Source of the DNA: Merluccius polli
Lineage: Eukaryota; Chordata; Actinopteri; Gadiformes; Merlucciidae
Assembly (NCBI GenBank): GCA_030340625.1
Contig: JAOPHQ010004321.1
Location: forward strand, 5,001 to 69,000
Direction of reading: 5' to 3'
Length of the DNA stretch: 64,000 nucleotides
In this document: positions 1 through 11,569 of the stretch, one piece after another
Layout of the letters: each line of letters begins with the position of its first letter
Numbering within the stretch: position 1 is the first letter of the stretch
Notes under the pieces: model-generated
What the model was told of the DNA's origin: nothing
The model's database searches: none
The model's input: only the letters and a program-made list of their open reading frames with translations
Position numbers and translations under genes: made by a program

Positions 1-1065
1 CCCTCTCCCTCTCTCCCTCCCCCCCTCTTTTTCTCTCAACCTCTTTTTCTGTCTCTATCTCTCTCTCTCTCCAAAAACCGACCAAAATCTCCCACTGCAA
101 TTAGACAACGTTCCGCATCTGCCTCCATTTTCCCCGGCCGTTTCAATTTGCCGCCTTGCTCCCTCCGGGCCACCGTGGCTCCACAGACCAGTGCCTCCTC
201 CACGCCATCTTGTTAGGTACCTGGGGGGGGGGGGAACGGGGGAGGAGGTGTGGGGGGGGGGGGGGGTGTGTGGCGATAATTGGACGATGGAATCCGGATC
301 CGTTGAGAAAAAAAAACCCTACTCATGCGTTCACTACGATCGGCTCGCGGTGGAGAAGTCGGTTTATAAATTGCACTTTTTAGTTTTTCTCACATTTCTG
401 AGTCTCTTGGTCCCGTCTAGCCTGTCTGTCTTCAGTGTGTCGGGCGTGGCAGCGCGACCGGGTTCGGGTGTTTGATTCATGACACCCCATGCCAAGGATG
501 TATGCACGCAAAAAAAAAAAAAAAAAAAAGCCAAAATGGCACACATACAACATATATTTATCGTTCTTTTAAGACGGGTGTGTTAATCAGAGCTATGTCT
601 TGGCTTTTCTTTGCTGTTGGGGAGAGTGGGGTGTGGGGAGGGTGGGTGGGCGGGTGTGGGGGGGGTAACTAGAAAGAGAGAAATGTTTTCATAACTAATA
701 CCAGTAGTACCACCACACCCACCCTCCCACCCTCACCCACCACCCCCCCCACCCTCACCCCTGTCCGCTCATGCCCCCACAAAGCCCGCTCTGTGCACCA
801 AAACGCCCCTCTCAGCGCCTTGCGATTGGACCTCCCCACAGACCTCTGCTATGACAAACACACACACACACATCCAGGTGCGCTGGTGCACACAGAGAGA
901 GAGAGAGAGAGGAGCCATCTGGAGCGATAATAATACTAATCATAATAATAATACGACAAATAACAGAAGTCCGTCGGAGTTAGATGTGCTTAATGCTAAG
1001 TTTGCGTTCGTCGCCGACTTTAACAGAATTTAGGAAATCCCATAATTGTCGGGATGTCTTGTAAT

Positions 1066-1106
<41 letters not shown>

Positions 1107-3456
1107 CCAGAGATAGCACCTATGCTGCCGCCGCTGTTTAGGCTGGGGGCCCGGCGGGTTTGTTTTGGATGACTCAACGGGCCCCATTGTGTTGTCAGCT
1201 GCAGTAACAGTATGGGGGTCCAGTCTCTCTCTCTCTCTCTGTCTCTGTTCTCTATGTGATGTCTTCTCCGCTTCCTCCCTCTCTCGCCCGTCTCTTGTCT
1301 CCGTCTGTCTTCGTCCCTTTGTCTCTCTCTCGCTTTGTCTCTCTCCCCCTCTCTCCCTGCCCCTGCTCCGAACGTGTGGAGGAGGCGAAGGGAGTGTGAC
1401 CCCGTATAACCCCCCCCCCCCCCCCCACCCCACCCCATCCTCCCCCCCAGGTAACAGGGGGGGAGACGCAGACGCAGGAAGCCCATATGGGCGGCCGACG
1501 GAAGGGAGTTTATTGATATTTTGATTCAAACCGTTTGTGTGCGTTTCATTGCAAATCCGCCTCTGTTCCATCGTTACTTTTTTTCACTATTCTATCCCTT
1601 TCCTTTGCTTTCTTTTCACTTCCCCGCCGCCGCTCCCCCCCCCCCCCCTCTCTCTCTCTCTCTCTCCCCCCTCTGGTTTGGCTCCTCCCCCTGCCGTTTC
1701 CTCTTCCTGTCTCCCTCTCCCCCGTCCGGCCCGCTGGATGTGAGTGATGGCGCGGCAGCCCTTTGAAGAGCGGCCGCAGCCCAGGGACCAGTCATTGTGC
1801 CGGCTCTTTGAACATACCTCCCCTCCCCTCTCTCCCTCCCCTCCCTCCCCCCTCTCTCCCTCCCTCCCTGGCCTGCCTATGCGGGAGCATACAGCTCTTG
1901 GCCAGACTTCAGCTGCCCCCCCCCACCCCCCCACCCCCCCCACCCCCCTAGCCTTGCCGCCTCTGATGTGGGCAAAAAAAAAAAAAAAAACCCACCCGCC
2001 TATCCACCCACTCCTCCCCCGGACCCCCTCCTCGCGTCTCACCCACACATGCCTGAGGTTTGGGGTTTCGGTGCGTACACCCCCCACCCACCTCCCCCCC
2101 CCCACCTCCCCCCCCCCACTCCCCCCCCACCCTCCCACCCTCCCCCCCTGCCCACCGGAGCCAGACTCCGATCCGGCCCAGGCAGTCCGATGTCGGGGCC
2201 CGGCATTCATTCTCGCCTCACCTCCTTCCCCCTCGCGTCCATCTGGTTCTGAGCGCGGCGCTTGTGGTTCTGTGTGGTGCGTCTCTGTGATCGACAACCA
2301 TAGCGGAAAAATTATGGGGTTTTTTTTGTTGTTTTTTTTAGACGGTGCCCTGGCATGCCTTCAGCCGCCCGCGAAGACTTTCGATTTACCTTTTTTTTTT
2401 GTTTTTGAACATGTCGAACGTCGAGTCTAAAGCAATGTGAAGAAAAAAAAAAAGATTTATGTTGTTGCGGAGATACGACGGCGTTCGGCGTATTTCTGTT
2501 GTCTGTCCGACAACTCGAGTCTTTAGACTCTCTTTAGGCGTTTTCCTTCTGCCGAAGTGAGACTCATTTTCTGGAAGGGTTTTCCACCACCAGCTGTGAT
2601 TTACAGCTTCAGGTCCCCTTCCTAATGCCTCTAGCCCCCTTATCCAAAAACTGAACCAACTTTTCCCTTTGTAACAGTTCCCACCCTGTTAAACCCGACG
2701 CCAAGCGGACGTGCGTAGCGGACCGGCGGCGCTGCTGTAGCGCGTTTCCACGCAGCGAGAGTTTGTTACTGGATCTCGGGTCGAAACAAAGGATAGGCAA
2801 CGGATCATAACGCGGCACAGCGCCGTTGATTTACTCCGACTCTTTCAAAGCAACGGCGTCAAACGTTCACCTTTGAGTGATTGCGAAGTGCAAAACTTTT
2901 TTCTTTTTTTTGTAATGATCTTTATGACGCTTTATGAGCGTCAAGGCAGCAACAAACAGCCTAATGATCTAGTGTTTAGTCGTTGGCTCTCTTGGCAGTT
3001 TTTCTTGACCTCTCCACCCCCCCCCCCCCCCACACACATCCACCTTCTGTGGACCCTCCCTCCCTCCCTCCCTCCCTCCCTCCCATAGTCTCCGCTTTAC
3101 CCTTCACCGGAGACAACAGCGTCCGCCCGGCTTATTTTAGAGTGGTTCGGCCTCTGCTGTGTTTTCCAACAGAAACCCCAGATCCCTGTGTAAGGAAGGA
3201 GGTCGGGGAAAGAGGGGGTGGGGTGGGGGGGGGGGGGGGTTGGCGACGAGGGGGGGTGGCGGTGGCGGTGGGGATGTGGGGGGCAGCGGCGGCGGATTGG
3301 CCGGTAAGAAAGCGGGCGGGGTCCAGCTGTCCGGCGTGTTTTTTTTTCTTCTCTGCGGGCGCTTTGAATCTGGCTCGCGAGGTGAAAGCGGCAATTGAGA
3401 CGTGAGGCCGTGCCAGTTAACTTAACCTCCCACACTTCAAAAGCCAAGCGAGGGTC

Positions 3457-3712
3457 CCTCTCTCTCTCTCTCCCCCCCTCCCCCTCTCTCTCTCTCCCCC
3501 TCTCCCCCCTCTCTTTCTACCTCTCCCCCTCTCTCTCTCTCCCCCTCTCTCTCTCTCTACCTCTCTCTCTCTACCCCTCTCTCTCTCTCCCCCCCTCTCT
3601 CTCTCCCCCTCTCTCTCTCTCCCCCCCCCCCCCTCCCTCTCTCTCTCTCTCTCTCCCCCCCCCCCCCTCTCTCTCTCTCCCCCCTTCTCTCTCTCTCTCT
3701 CTCGCCATACCT
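3457..3712. repeat. (TC)n / C-rich polypyrimidine tract
   Basis: About 250 bases of CT dinucleotides broken by C runs. All frames give low-complexity Ser/Leu/Pro or Arg/Glu translations, so the open frames across it are not genes. Confidence 0.9.
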
Positions 3713-3904
3713 CTCTCTCCCATGTTTTCTATGAACAGAGGAGCATTTCATTTCCTGGCGCAAAAAATAAATAAATAAAAAGCATCCAACCAGCATTCCA
3801 GAGCACTGGTGTTGGGGGGGGGGGGGGGGGGGGGGGAGACTAGAGGGAGAGGAAGGAGGTGGAGGGGTGTGTGTTTGTGTGTCGGTGTCTGTACACACAC
3901 ACCA

Positions 3905-3941
<37 letters not shown>

Positions 3942-4204
3942 ACCTCAACGTGCATGCGCACCACGCGTCCCATTTAGCCGGTGCTCCCCCCCCCACCCCC
4001 CCGCTGTTCCCCCCAGACCTCTGGTAGGAAGGCTGGGGGCTTTTCATGGGTTTCACCGGGGACAGGAACACTCTCCCCAGGAAGGGGGGGGGGGGGGGGG
4101 GGTAGGAGGGTGAGGTTGGGGTTGGGGGGGGGGGGGGGGGGGGATTACAGGTCATGCAGAGCTGCTTTGAGATGCTGGGATGAAACGAGGGAGGGCGGTC
4201 GAGG

Positions 4205-4255
4205 GTCTCTCTCTCTCTCTTTCTACCTCTCTCTCTCTCTGCGCCTCTCTCTCTG

Positions 4256-4310
<55 letters not shown>

Positions 4311-4331
4311 TTCTCTCTCTCTGCTTCTCTT

Positions 4332-4400
<69 letters not shown>
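4205..4400. repeat. (TC)n microsatellite, about 195 bp
   Basis: Nearly pure CT repeat with a few TG or TT interruptions. It is preceded by two G runs (about 4084-4102 and 4125-4143), giving strong strand asymmetry. Confidence 0.92.
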
Positions 4401-4403
<3 letters not shown>

Positions 4404-5658
4404 CCGAGCTCCTCCTCTAGTCGGAGGTCAGTATTTCCCCGTAGAAGAGCGGCCTCTGTCCTTTCCGCTTTGATCCACATGTGGTAAAACAGTCTGGAGG
4501 GTGTGTGTGTGCGTGTGTGTGTGTGTGCGCGTGCGCGCGCATGAGAGAGTCGCGCCTCCCAAAGTCTCTGCACTTCATGACAAGGAGGCCATCAACCGAA
4601 ATTGCTTCTTCTCCCCTCTCTTCGTATTTTCTCCCCTCCACAGAAACATCTCGCATATCAAGATTTATTCAGATACCTCCCAAACCCAACCCCCCCCCGC
4701 CCTCTCACCCTCCCCCCCCCACCTCCCCCTTTGATCATGTATTCTATTTGATCCTGGGTAGTTGATGAATGAACGGCTCACTCTGGTTGGTCGATATTTG
4801 TAGCCGAGTCTTGATTGGTTAGCGGCAGCAGACCTCATCGTGAAAACGGGGGCACTGAAAACACGGCTGGGGTCTGACAAACAATTTCCTTTATAGTAAA
4901 AAAAACCAAACAAACAATACAACTGTCTTCAACAGTCGATTGCGTGGTCTAAACCTGTAGACACTAAACCAGGGAACGTGATCCACATTATTGAGGTTCG
5001 TTAGGACATAGGCAAAGAGTTGTAAAGGATCTCCATTTTATTTTGGTAATGTTATCTCCCAATGTCCACTGCCAAAGCACAACCCCAGCCAACATTTCAA
5101 AACGGGAGCGTTTGAACCACAAGGTGAAGACCTTGGGAAGGAGGAAGGGAGGGAGAGGGAGGGAGAGAGGGAGAGAGAGAGGGGGAGGATGAGGACGTGG
5201 GAGTCACATGACTCAACAGAGGTGCAGGAGGGGTTGCCAGCCAGGGTCACAGTGACCCCCCCCCCCCCCCATGTTAAATACTGAGATGAAAAGAAACCCG
5301 GGCAGCCCACATCCTGTCATTGACCTCTGACCCCCTCCTCTTCTCCAGTACTGTACTGTACTGTTCTCACTCTCTTCTTCTTCTTCTTCTTCTTCTTCTT
5401 CTTCTCCTCACCCCTTCCCCCGAATTATCCTCATTTTTTTTTGTAGATATTGACAGAGTTTTGCCGTCTTGGTTAAACGAATCATCATGAGAAATGTGCC
5501 GATTCTTCCCAGAGACATTGAGTCTATTAGTTCCTCTGTCTGGGTTTTGGTTGATGTCACCCCACATTTTTGCTGGTGTAGCTGCAGTCTTGCACGTGTC
5601 TCTAATCAGCCCTCTGGTGGTGTCTCCTGTCTCCTGTCTCCTGTCTCTCGTCTCGCAG

Positions 5659-5738
5659 GAGGAAAGAGGAACACTTTCGCCACATGCAAAGCCAAGACAG
5701 CGGCTACTGGTCCCCTGCTCGAGATGGAGGCCTGTTGA
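5659..5738 (+). CDS. lef1: lef1, last coding exon (alternative C-terminal tail)
   Basis: The exon follows a pyrimidine-rich acceptor ending in CAG at 5656-5658 and is read in phase 1: one G from the previous exon completes the first Gly codon, then 25 residues and TGA at 5736-5738. The tail ends CKAKTAATGPLLEMEAC, which I recognise as closely matching one of the alternative C-termini of vertebrate LEF1 (human CKAKAATPGPLLEMEAC, from memory). LEF1 is an HMG-box DNA-binding factor that recruits beta-catenin to Wnt target genes in the nucleus; this exon lies after the HMG box and basic nuclear-localisation tail. The other known tail, ending TAAYI, was not found in the window. The position next to hadh, tail to tail, matches human LEF1. 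The identification rests on 17 or so diagnostic residues plus synteny. Confidence 0.85.
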
Positions 5739-7385
5739 ATTACCTTGAAGACCCCAAACCCCTGAAAACCCGATGCCTCCAATTCTCAGAGACCCGAGAC
5801 CCCCCCCACACCCCCCATACCCCCACCCTCACCCCCCCCCCCCCCCCCCCCCCCCCCCCGACCGCCCCAACCTCTTCCCCATCCCAAGCCCCGCCCCCAA
5901 ACTCCCCCTATCCTCCCCCCTACCCCCCCACCAGACGTCCTCCAAATCACACGTAAAAAAAAAATCCCCACAAAAAATCACCAAAAACAACACTGTACTG
6001 TGTTTGACTCCCTCACTGCCGCCGCCTGCTGTAAAGACTATGAACTGCAACTGAATGAGACAATCAGAACCGGGGATCCCACGCCCGAATCCCACCCGAA
6101 AAACCAATTTCACCATTTTACAGTGCTCAGAAAAAAACAACCGCAGAGAAGAGGAAGAAGAATAGGAGTAATTTGACGTTGGTAATATTTTTGCAGCTTT
6201 ATTCACAGCCCCCTCGAAAACACTGCACTGAAACACAGCAGCCATTTTGACGCGCACAAAGTGAAAGCCTACCTACTCACCACCACCAACACCACAAACA
6301 CTAATGACACACATTGTTCCTAAGTTATATTGTTAAGTTATTTGTCACCGTGGTTTCCTTTTTTGTATAGACGACGACGTTCGGACCCCTAATACTGTAC
6401 CACCCCCCCCCCCCCACCCCACCACCCTCTCTCTCTTTGTACTCATCTCACTGGATATGAGAGACCATGGCTGGGTTTCACCCGGCCAAACACCTCGTTG
6501 AGACTGCACTAAAAGGAAGATGGAGGATTCTCCCATCTTGTCGACTAAAACGTCCGAGAAAAAGACGCCATTTTGTTCTCTTGATGAGCGGTTGGTGCAA
6601 ATTAAAAGGAAAAAAAAAAAGAAAAAAAAAAGAAAAAGCATCAACGTCTTGATTTCGCTTATCATTTCAGACTGAGTTTGATTTATTTTGAATGCTTTAT
6701 TTTGTATCTTGAACTCGTTTCAATTTCTTGGTGTATATTTTCTGTGATTGTTTGTTTTTTATATTTTGATTTTTTTTTATATATAGTGGTATATATGAAA
6801 AATAAGCTTTGGACACAGGAAAGCCATTTTTTCTTGTTGAAGCGTCTTGCAGAAAAATGATCATGTAATGCTTCTTTTGATAACTATTTGTAACAAATAG
6901 TGACCTCGAGTCTCCGATGTAAAATAATGCTCAATATGTGTACTTTTTAAAACTGTCAGGATATGTCACTTTTCTTGGTATTTTTGCAGGCAACATAAGG
7001 ACAAAGGCAAGAGTAAAAGCTCAGAGGCCTATATTTTATTGTTCTCAAAACAAGACAAATGAAGCAGATATATATAGATATATATTTACCCCAGCACTTG
7101 GCAGTCGTTTCTTTTATTGCGATGGACCTTCGTCTTTTCTCTGCGGTAGCTAATTGTGTGGTCTTTAGCCATGTCTTTTATTCCATGAAAGCATCTCTGT
7201 AACATTTTGATTTTAATGCTCTATTTTTTAGTATAACTTGATGAATTCCTTTTTTTATTCATTGTTATATTTTGGGTCATTGTCATCTTGGAAAAGCACT
7301 TTGCTTCCCAAGTGGTCACATTTGAACTGTTTCGACATGTTTTTTTTGTTTTGTTTTTTTAAGAAAAATTAAAAAAAAAAAAAGC
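5739..7385 (+). other. lef1: lef1 3' UTR (probable)
   Basis: AT-rich non-coding sequence after the lef1 stop, becoming strongly T-rich after about 6600. It ends near an ATTAAA hexamer at 7368-7373 inside an A run, the best candidate polyadenylation signal. A 28-base C run lies at 5832-5859. The 3' end is inferred, not observed. Confidence 0.5.
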
Positions 7386-8459
7386 ATCCTTGGCTAATTT
7401 GATTAGTCGCCTTTTGTGTTGCAACACATCAGTGATCAGGAGATGTTCCCCCAGTAGGAGCGCTCTCTCTATGGGGTTTGGACGGGGATCTGGCGCCCTC
7501 TGTCGGTGGCTCCGGGGACTGCAGGACCACGTCGTGGTCTCCAGGGGGGGCGGACTTCAAAGGGCCTCTGAAAATGGACCCGCAATTAAAAGTGAAAACG
7601 CACAGGGCGCCCGCGGCGGCGCTGGTGCGGAATTAGCGCAAGGATAATGGAAAGGAGAACTAAATCATTGAATATTATAATCCCCTCAGTGGGCCAATAA
7701 CTGCTTTTAAATTAGATGAATCTTTTCCCCAAGCCTTCCTTTTTTTTTTTTTTTTTTTTTTAATAAATCGCAGGTGAATTACACATTTAATTTTTCAGAC
7801 AACGTAAGAAATTGAATGCTAATCAGGACTGTGATGAAGAAGTCAACGTCAAAATGCCCCCCCCCCCCCCCCCCCCCACACACACACACATTTCTATTTG
7901 ATTTCATTTGGAGTCAAACAGCACCACCTTCAGGTATTTCTAAAGCATGTCTCAAATATCTACACATCCATGTATCCTATATTTGTTTGTGCATCTAACA
8001 AACATAAATAGTTTTCACATGTCAGGAGACAAATGTAATAAAAAGCAGCAATGGTTATAGCTTTTCTAAATTGAGCATTAGGGTTGAATTGTACAGTCCA
8101 CATCGTTCTCAAACTGAATTGCTTATTTTATTAGGAATTACAAATCAAATTGTGTTGCATTTTCCCATTCCCATCGTCCACATTACACACCAACAAGAGA
8201 CCAAAGGCGAATCGCTTGGAAAAACACCCTTTAATACCATTACATTAAATACATTTAAAGGTCAGGACAGTCAGCTGAAGGCACGAGGGTTCAGTACATT
8301 GGTTGTCATGATACAGTTGTGATTTACTCCAGTTGGACTAAATACAGTCACTGCAAATATAATTGATGTCAATTTACATTATGTGAAGTAAGGTCAAACT
8401 CTTGGCGAATATCTGTTCCACAGTTGCATAGTGAATTAACTTTCATTCAGTGGACGTTT
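7386..8459. other. lef1-hadh convergent intergenic region
   Basis: No gene is recognisable. It contains a T run (7741-7761), a C21 run followed by (CA)n (7857-7888), and AT-rich sequence. The two flanking genes end towards each other here. Confidence 0.6.
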
Positions 8460-8465
8460 TTTATT
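8460..8465 (-). terminator. hadh: candidate hadh polyadenylation signal
   Basis: TTTATT on the + strand reads AATAAA on the hadh strand, about 158 nt after the stop codon. Other AATAAA matches occur further left, so the choice is tentative. Confidence 0.35.
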
Positions 8466-8622
8466 TTTATCAATTATATTTACAGTGTGTACTCAATCAC
8501 TTCACTTTCCTCTCAGATTTGAGAAATTAAATGTACTGCTCATTCATGTTGATTACATGATGTCCAGCGATCCATCCACGTGACGGTTTTCTTTGTCATG
8601 CTTCTCCATGAGCACGTGGAAA

Positions 8623-8741
8623 TCACTTGTACTTGTAGAAACCCTCTCCAGTCTTTTTGCCGTATTTGCCCTCGGCGACCAGCTTGTTGAGCATCTCGCT
8701 CTGGCCGAACAGAGGGTTGTCTGGAGCCATCGCACTCCAGC
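8623..8741 (-). CDS. hadh: hadh exon 8 (C-terminus)
   Basis: Residues Gly271 (split codon) to Lys309 and TGA at 8623-8625. It encodes NKLVAEGKYGKKTGEGFYKY, the conserved end of the family. Confidence 0.95.
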
Positions 8742-11569
8742 CTGGGAAATAGGATACATGTTAAATACATAGTGCAACAATACATCATTTTGTTCTCTCT
8801 GCTATACGGTTGTATTTAGGGCTGCAGATTATTTTCAGTCGATTCATCTAATGATCATTTTTCAGATGAATCATTAAGTCTAGAAAATGTCATAAATAAC
8901 ATTGGTCCTGACTAGCTCAACTGGTAGAGTGGCATTAACGTTGCCAGGGTTAGGGGGTCGATTCATTTTCTGTTGATCGACTAATCGATGCAGCCCTAGT
9001 TGTATTTTATTAACAAAAAGAAGAAAACCTCAAACCAGAGGCATAATAATATCAACGCTATCTTACCGTCCATAATGAACTTGGCCGTGTCCAGGCCTAC
9101 GTAGTCGAGGAGTTCAAACGGTCCCATGGGGTAGCCGGCGCCGAGCTTCATGGCAATGTCAATGTCCTCCTTAGATCCATGGCCTACAGGAGGAGAGAAA
9201 CTAATTAAATCATATCCCAATAACATCTTCCACCAATTTCTTGGTCGATAGAGGTATGGATTAATTCAGCTAATGTTGTTGTCATGACATCACCAACAGC
9301 GGTCGTTTTCACCTAGAAAGACGGCAGCATGGGCCGAAAATATTATGCTTTGTTTCATTATGATTCTTTCAATGAAACTGCAGAATGAAACCATGGTAGG
9401 TGATGTTCACTCCATCCACCCATACAAACGCCGATGCAACACGGATCAGCTTAGTGGCGGATAAAGCGCCGCATCCCTAATAACATCCCGTATTACGAAA
9501 AATACCCATTATCGTTTTTCTTTTCCGCAATCCGTCATGGTTATGGTAATACATACCTCTCTCGTGTAACCGAATAGCCTCCATCATGTAGGGCACCAGC
9601 AGGCGGTTCACAATAAACCCAGGAGTGTCCTGGAGGGAGAGAGACCAGCGGTGAAGGGGGCTGACAAACGACGGCCATTACCAACACATTATTATACGAT
9701 TCGATTATCGTTAACTTTAGGGAGCGAGCCTCACTTTGCAGGACACCGGCGTCTTTCCCAGAGCTTTGCTGAAGTTCAACAGGGAATCGAACGTGTCCTG
9801 GCTCGTCGCGGACGTGCCGATAACCTTGTGGAAAATAAAATATCATCGTTAACGACTTCACTAATGTGAGCCTCTTATGATAATACATTGAGCATTGGTA
9901 ACCTTAAAAAGGACATTGGGGATTGAACCAGGGCTGCAACAAATGATTATTTTCATAGTCGATTAATCTAATGATAATTTTTTGAATTAATCATTTAGTC
10001 TAGTAAAATGTCAGAAATAATAGCAAATGCAATCACAAGTTACCATAGTCCAAAACTATGTCTTAAATTTGCTTGCTTTATCTAACAAGCAGTCAAGAAA
10101 AAACTAAAGTATTCATTTAATAATGATCCATGAACCAAACATTTGAATGTCTGAAGCATCAAAGCGCAAATGTATGGTATTTGTACTTGATAAATGACCT
10201 AAGTGATTAATCGATTATAAAAAAAATGATTTGATTTATTTTCGGCAATCAACTAATCGATGAATCGACCCTAGAGTGCGACCCTAGAGTAGACCCTAGT
10301 GAACCCAGAACCCCCCCCAACCAGGTCTAGTGCAATACAGCGCTGTCCAACCGGACGCTGGCCCCCTTACCTCCACCAGCTTCATCACAGGGACCGGGTT
10401 GAAGAAGTGGAGACCTCCGAACCGGTCCAGCCGACTGGTGGCGCTGGCGATGTCCGAGATGGGCAGCGACGACGTGTTGCTGGCAAAGATGGTGTGTCTG
10501 GAACAGAACCGCAAGAGAGCGACGGTAAGAAGAAAAAAAAAAGACTATGGACGGCATCTTGAAACGGTCTGAAATAAAACTGCTCAATCATTTTTACCTG
10601 CACACTATATGCCCTTAATTTGGCCTTACTGCTTATTTATTATTAATGCCGTGTGTGTGTGTTTCTTTTATTTATGTTATAATTATTAGGCCAGAGAGAC
10701 GTCAAGGTGTGCAGGTTGACTCACTACCGCCCATGTGTTAAGGAAGTACATGAGTAATACATGAGAAATACAAGCTGGGTGTGTTTACGCTGGGGCAACT
10801 TTATCCAGCCCACCGAACAGGTCCTGCTTGACTTTGAGGTTTTCCACGATGGCCTCCAGGACCAGATCCGAGGTCTGGGCGGCGGCGGCCGCGTCCGTGG
10901 AGGTCGACACCTTCCCCATCACCCCCTGGACGAACTCAGCACCTGCCTGGTCGGGACACACACACACACATGACGTCATGACGTTAACCGTAACAGCACA
11001 CAGCACAGCCACGGCACTGTCCCATTAGTCAATAAATACATATCTTTATGGCGTCACTGAAACCTTGTTAAAAAAAATTAACGGTGTCGCACCTCGGGTT
11101 TGTCGGCAAACTTCTTCTTGGCCACTCTCTTTAAGCTGCCCTCCATGCCTTTTAAAGCCTTGTTCAAGATGTCCTGCGACGTGTCCACCAGCGTCACCGT
11201 GTGGCCGGTTGCCGCGGCGACCTGGACGGGAGACGAGCCGCGGATAAAAAGAGGACAACAGTCGGCAATACGGTCAACTACGACACACATATATACATAT
11301 ATATATATATTCACACACAACAAATGCGCTTATATGAGCTAACTAAACCATGTTTAGCCCGTTAGCACTTGCGCTAGGCTAGCCCCGGCGGCAACTATGC
11401 TAAGCTAAGCTAAGTGTCCAAAACAAGCGGTTCCTTAGCTTCATGGCGTCACCTGTGCGATGCCGGCGCCCATCTGACCTCCTCCGATGATCATGACCTG
11501 CTTGATGAGCACCTGTCTGACGGCCGAGGAGGACAGGTGCCGTGCGGCTTGGTGGGTGAAGAAAGCCAT
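8623..11569 (-). CDS. hadh: hadh: mitochondrial 3-hydroxyacyl-CoA dehydrogenase (8 exons, 309 aa)
   Basis: Exons on the minus strand: 11453-11569, 11093-11221, 10789-10946, 10371-10497, 9735-9824, 9557-9629, 9067-9183, 8623-8741. They join in one frame of 930 nt, with GT-AG at every junction. The enzyme oxidises short/medium-chain L-3-hydroxyacyl-CoA to 3-ketoacyl-CoA with NAD+ in the matrix, the third step of beta-oxidation. Seen: a basic Ser-rich N-terminus (about 1-20) suited to mitochondrial import; Rossmann glycine motif GGGQMGAG at 29-36; ASNTSS at 140-145; catalytic pair His165 and Glu177 in GLHFFNPVPVMKLVE; C-terminal domain with AMKLGAGYPMGPFELLDYVG; end KKTGEGFYKYK. Human HADH is 314 aa with the same 8-exon layout, from memory. 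The start ATG (11567-11569) is the only one that supplies the transit peptide and full dinucleotide fold. No lesion seen. Confidence 0.97.
8817..8998. mobile_element. hAT-like MITE with perfect 8-bp TSD (hadh intron 7)
   Basis: Terminal inverted repeats start TAGGGCTGCAG and end TGCAGCCCTA. The flanks GTTGTATT at 8809-8816 and 8999-9006 are an exact 8-bp duplication, as expected for hAT transposition. Internal ATCGATTA-type motifs resemble the second copy at 9931. No transposase is present. Confidence 0.8.
8908..8965 (+). repeat. tRNA-like insert inside the MITE
   Basis: TAGCTCAACTGGTAGAGTGG fits a pol III A box and GGGTCGATTC approximates a B box about 30 nt on. No closed acceptor stem can be drawn, so this is a tRNA-derived fragment or SINE head rather than a tRNA gene. 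Confidence 0.45.
9067..9183 (-). CDS. hadh: hadh exon 7
   Basis: Gly232 (split) to Gly271 (split). It contains the C-terminal-domain signature GAGYPMGPFELLDYVGLDTA. Acceptor CAG-less (TAG), donor GTAAGA. Confidence 0.95.
9557..9629 (-). CDS. hadh: hadh exon 6
   Basis: 73 nt encoding DTPGFIVNRLLVPYMMEAIR and LHER plus a split Gly codon. DTPGFIVNRLL is the start of the helical dimerisation domain of 3-hydroxyacyl-CoA dehydrogenases. Confidence 0.96.
9735..9824 (-). CDS. hadh: hadh exon 5
   Basis: 90 nt, 30 complete codons, VIGTSATSQDTF to LGKTPVSCK. Donor GTGAGG, acceptor AAG. Confidence 0.95.
9931..10299. mobile_element. second hAT-like MITE copy (hadh intron 4)
   Basis: It begins GGGCTGCAAC and contains the same ATCGATTA-rich inner ends as the 8817 element. 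Its right end is a decayed triplet of CCCTAG repeats (10266-10299). Flanks TGAACCA and TGAACCCA are a near-match target duplication. Confidence 0.6.
10371..10497 (-). CDS. hadh: hadh exon 4 (catalytic)
   Basis: Ala135 (split) to Glu177. It carries ASNTSS and both catalytic residues, His165 and Glu177, with the expected 12-residue spacing. Confidence 0.97.
10789..10946 (-). CDS. hadh: hadh exon 3
   Basis: Residues 83-134 plus two bases of Ala135. It includes the Ala-rich TSTDAAAAAQTSDLVLEAIV and ENLKVKQDLF. A short (CA)n tract at 10959-10970 lies in the intron beside the acceptor. Confidence 0.95.
11093..11221 (-). CDS. hadh: hadh exon 2
   Basis: 43 complete codons, VAAATGHTVTLVDTSQDILN to KKKFADKPE. 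It is the second strand and helix of the NAD-binding fold. Donor GTGCGA. Confidence 0.95.
11453..11569 (-). CDS. hadh: hadh exon 1 (start, transit peptide)
   Basis: 39 codons from ATG at 11567-11569: MAFFTHQAARHLSSSAVRQV, then the start of the Rossmann fold ending GGGQMGAGIAQ. Donor GTGACG. Confidence 0.95.

Larger units (their letters stand above)
1..5658. other. lef1: lef1 intron sequence, simple-sequence rich
   Basis: No coding exon is recognisable here. Because the downstream exon at 5659 is entered in phase 1 from an upstream lef1 exon, this stretch is inferred to be intron, or possibly intron plus an unrecognised small exon. It consists largely of pyrimidine tracts on the + strand: (TC)n and C-rich blocks at 3457-3712 and 4205-4400, CTCC repeats at 3055-3084, a 23-base G run at 3814-3836, further G runs near 4084-4142, (TG)n at 1071-1098, (TTC)n near 5375-5405. 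The HMG-box and basic-tail exons of lef1 were looked for and not seen, so they should lie to the left of the window. Confidence 0.6.

Noticed and set aside
1587..2430. Overlapping long open frames on both strands (236 and 228 codons)
   Set aside because: They are Pro/Gly/Ser/Arg-rich translations of C-run and TC-rich DNA, with no domain and no splice context.
4223..4573. 116-codon Arg-Glu frame and Ser-Leu frame
   Set aside because: Direct translation of the (TC)n microsatellite. The same applies to the frames at 58777-59130, 60456-61031 and 43246-43698.
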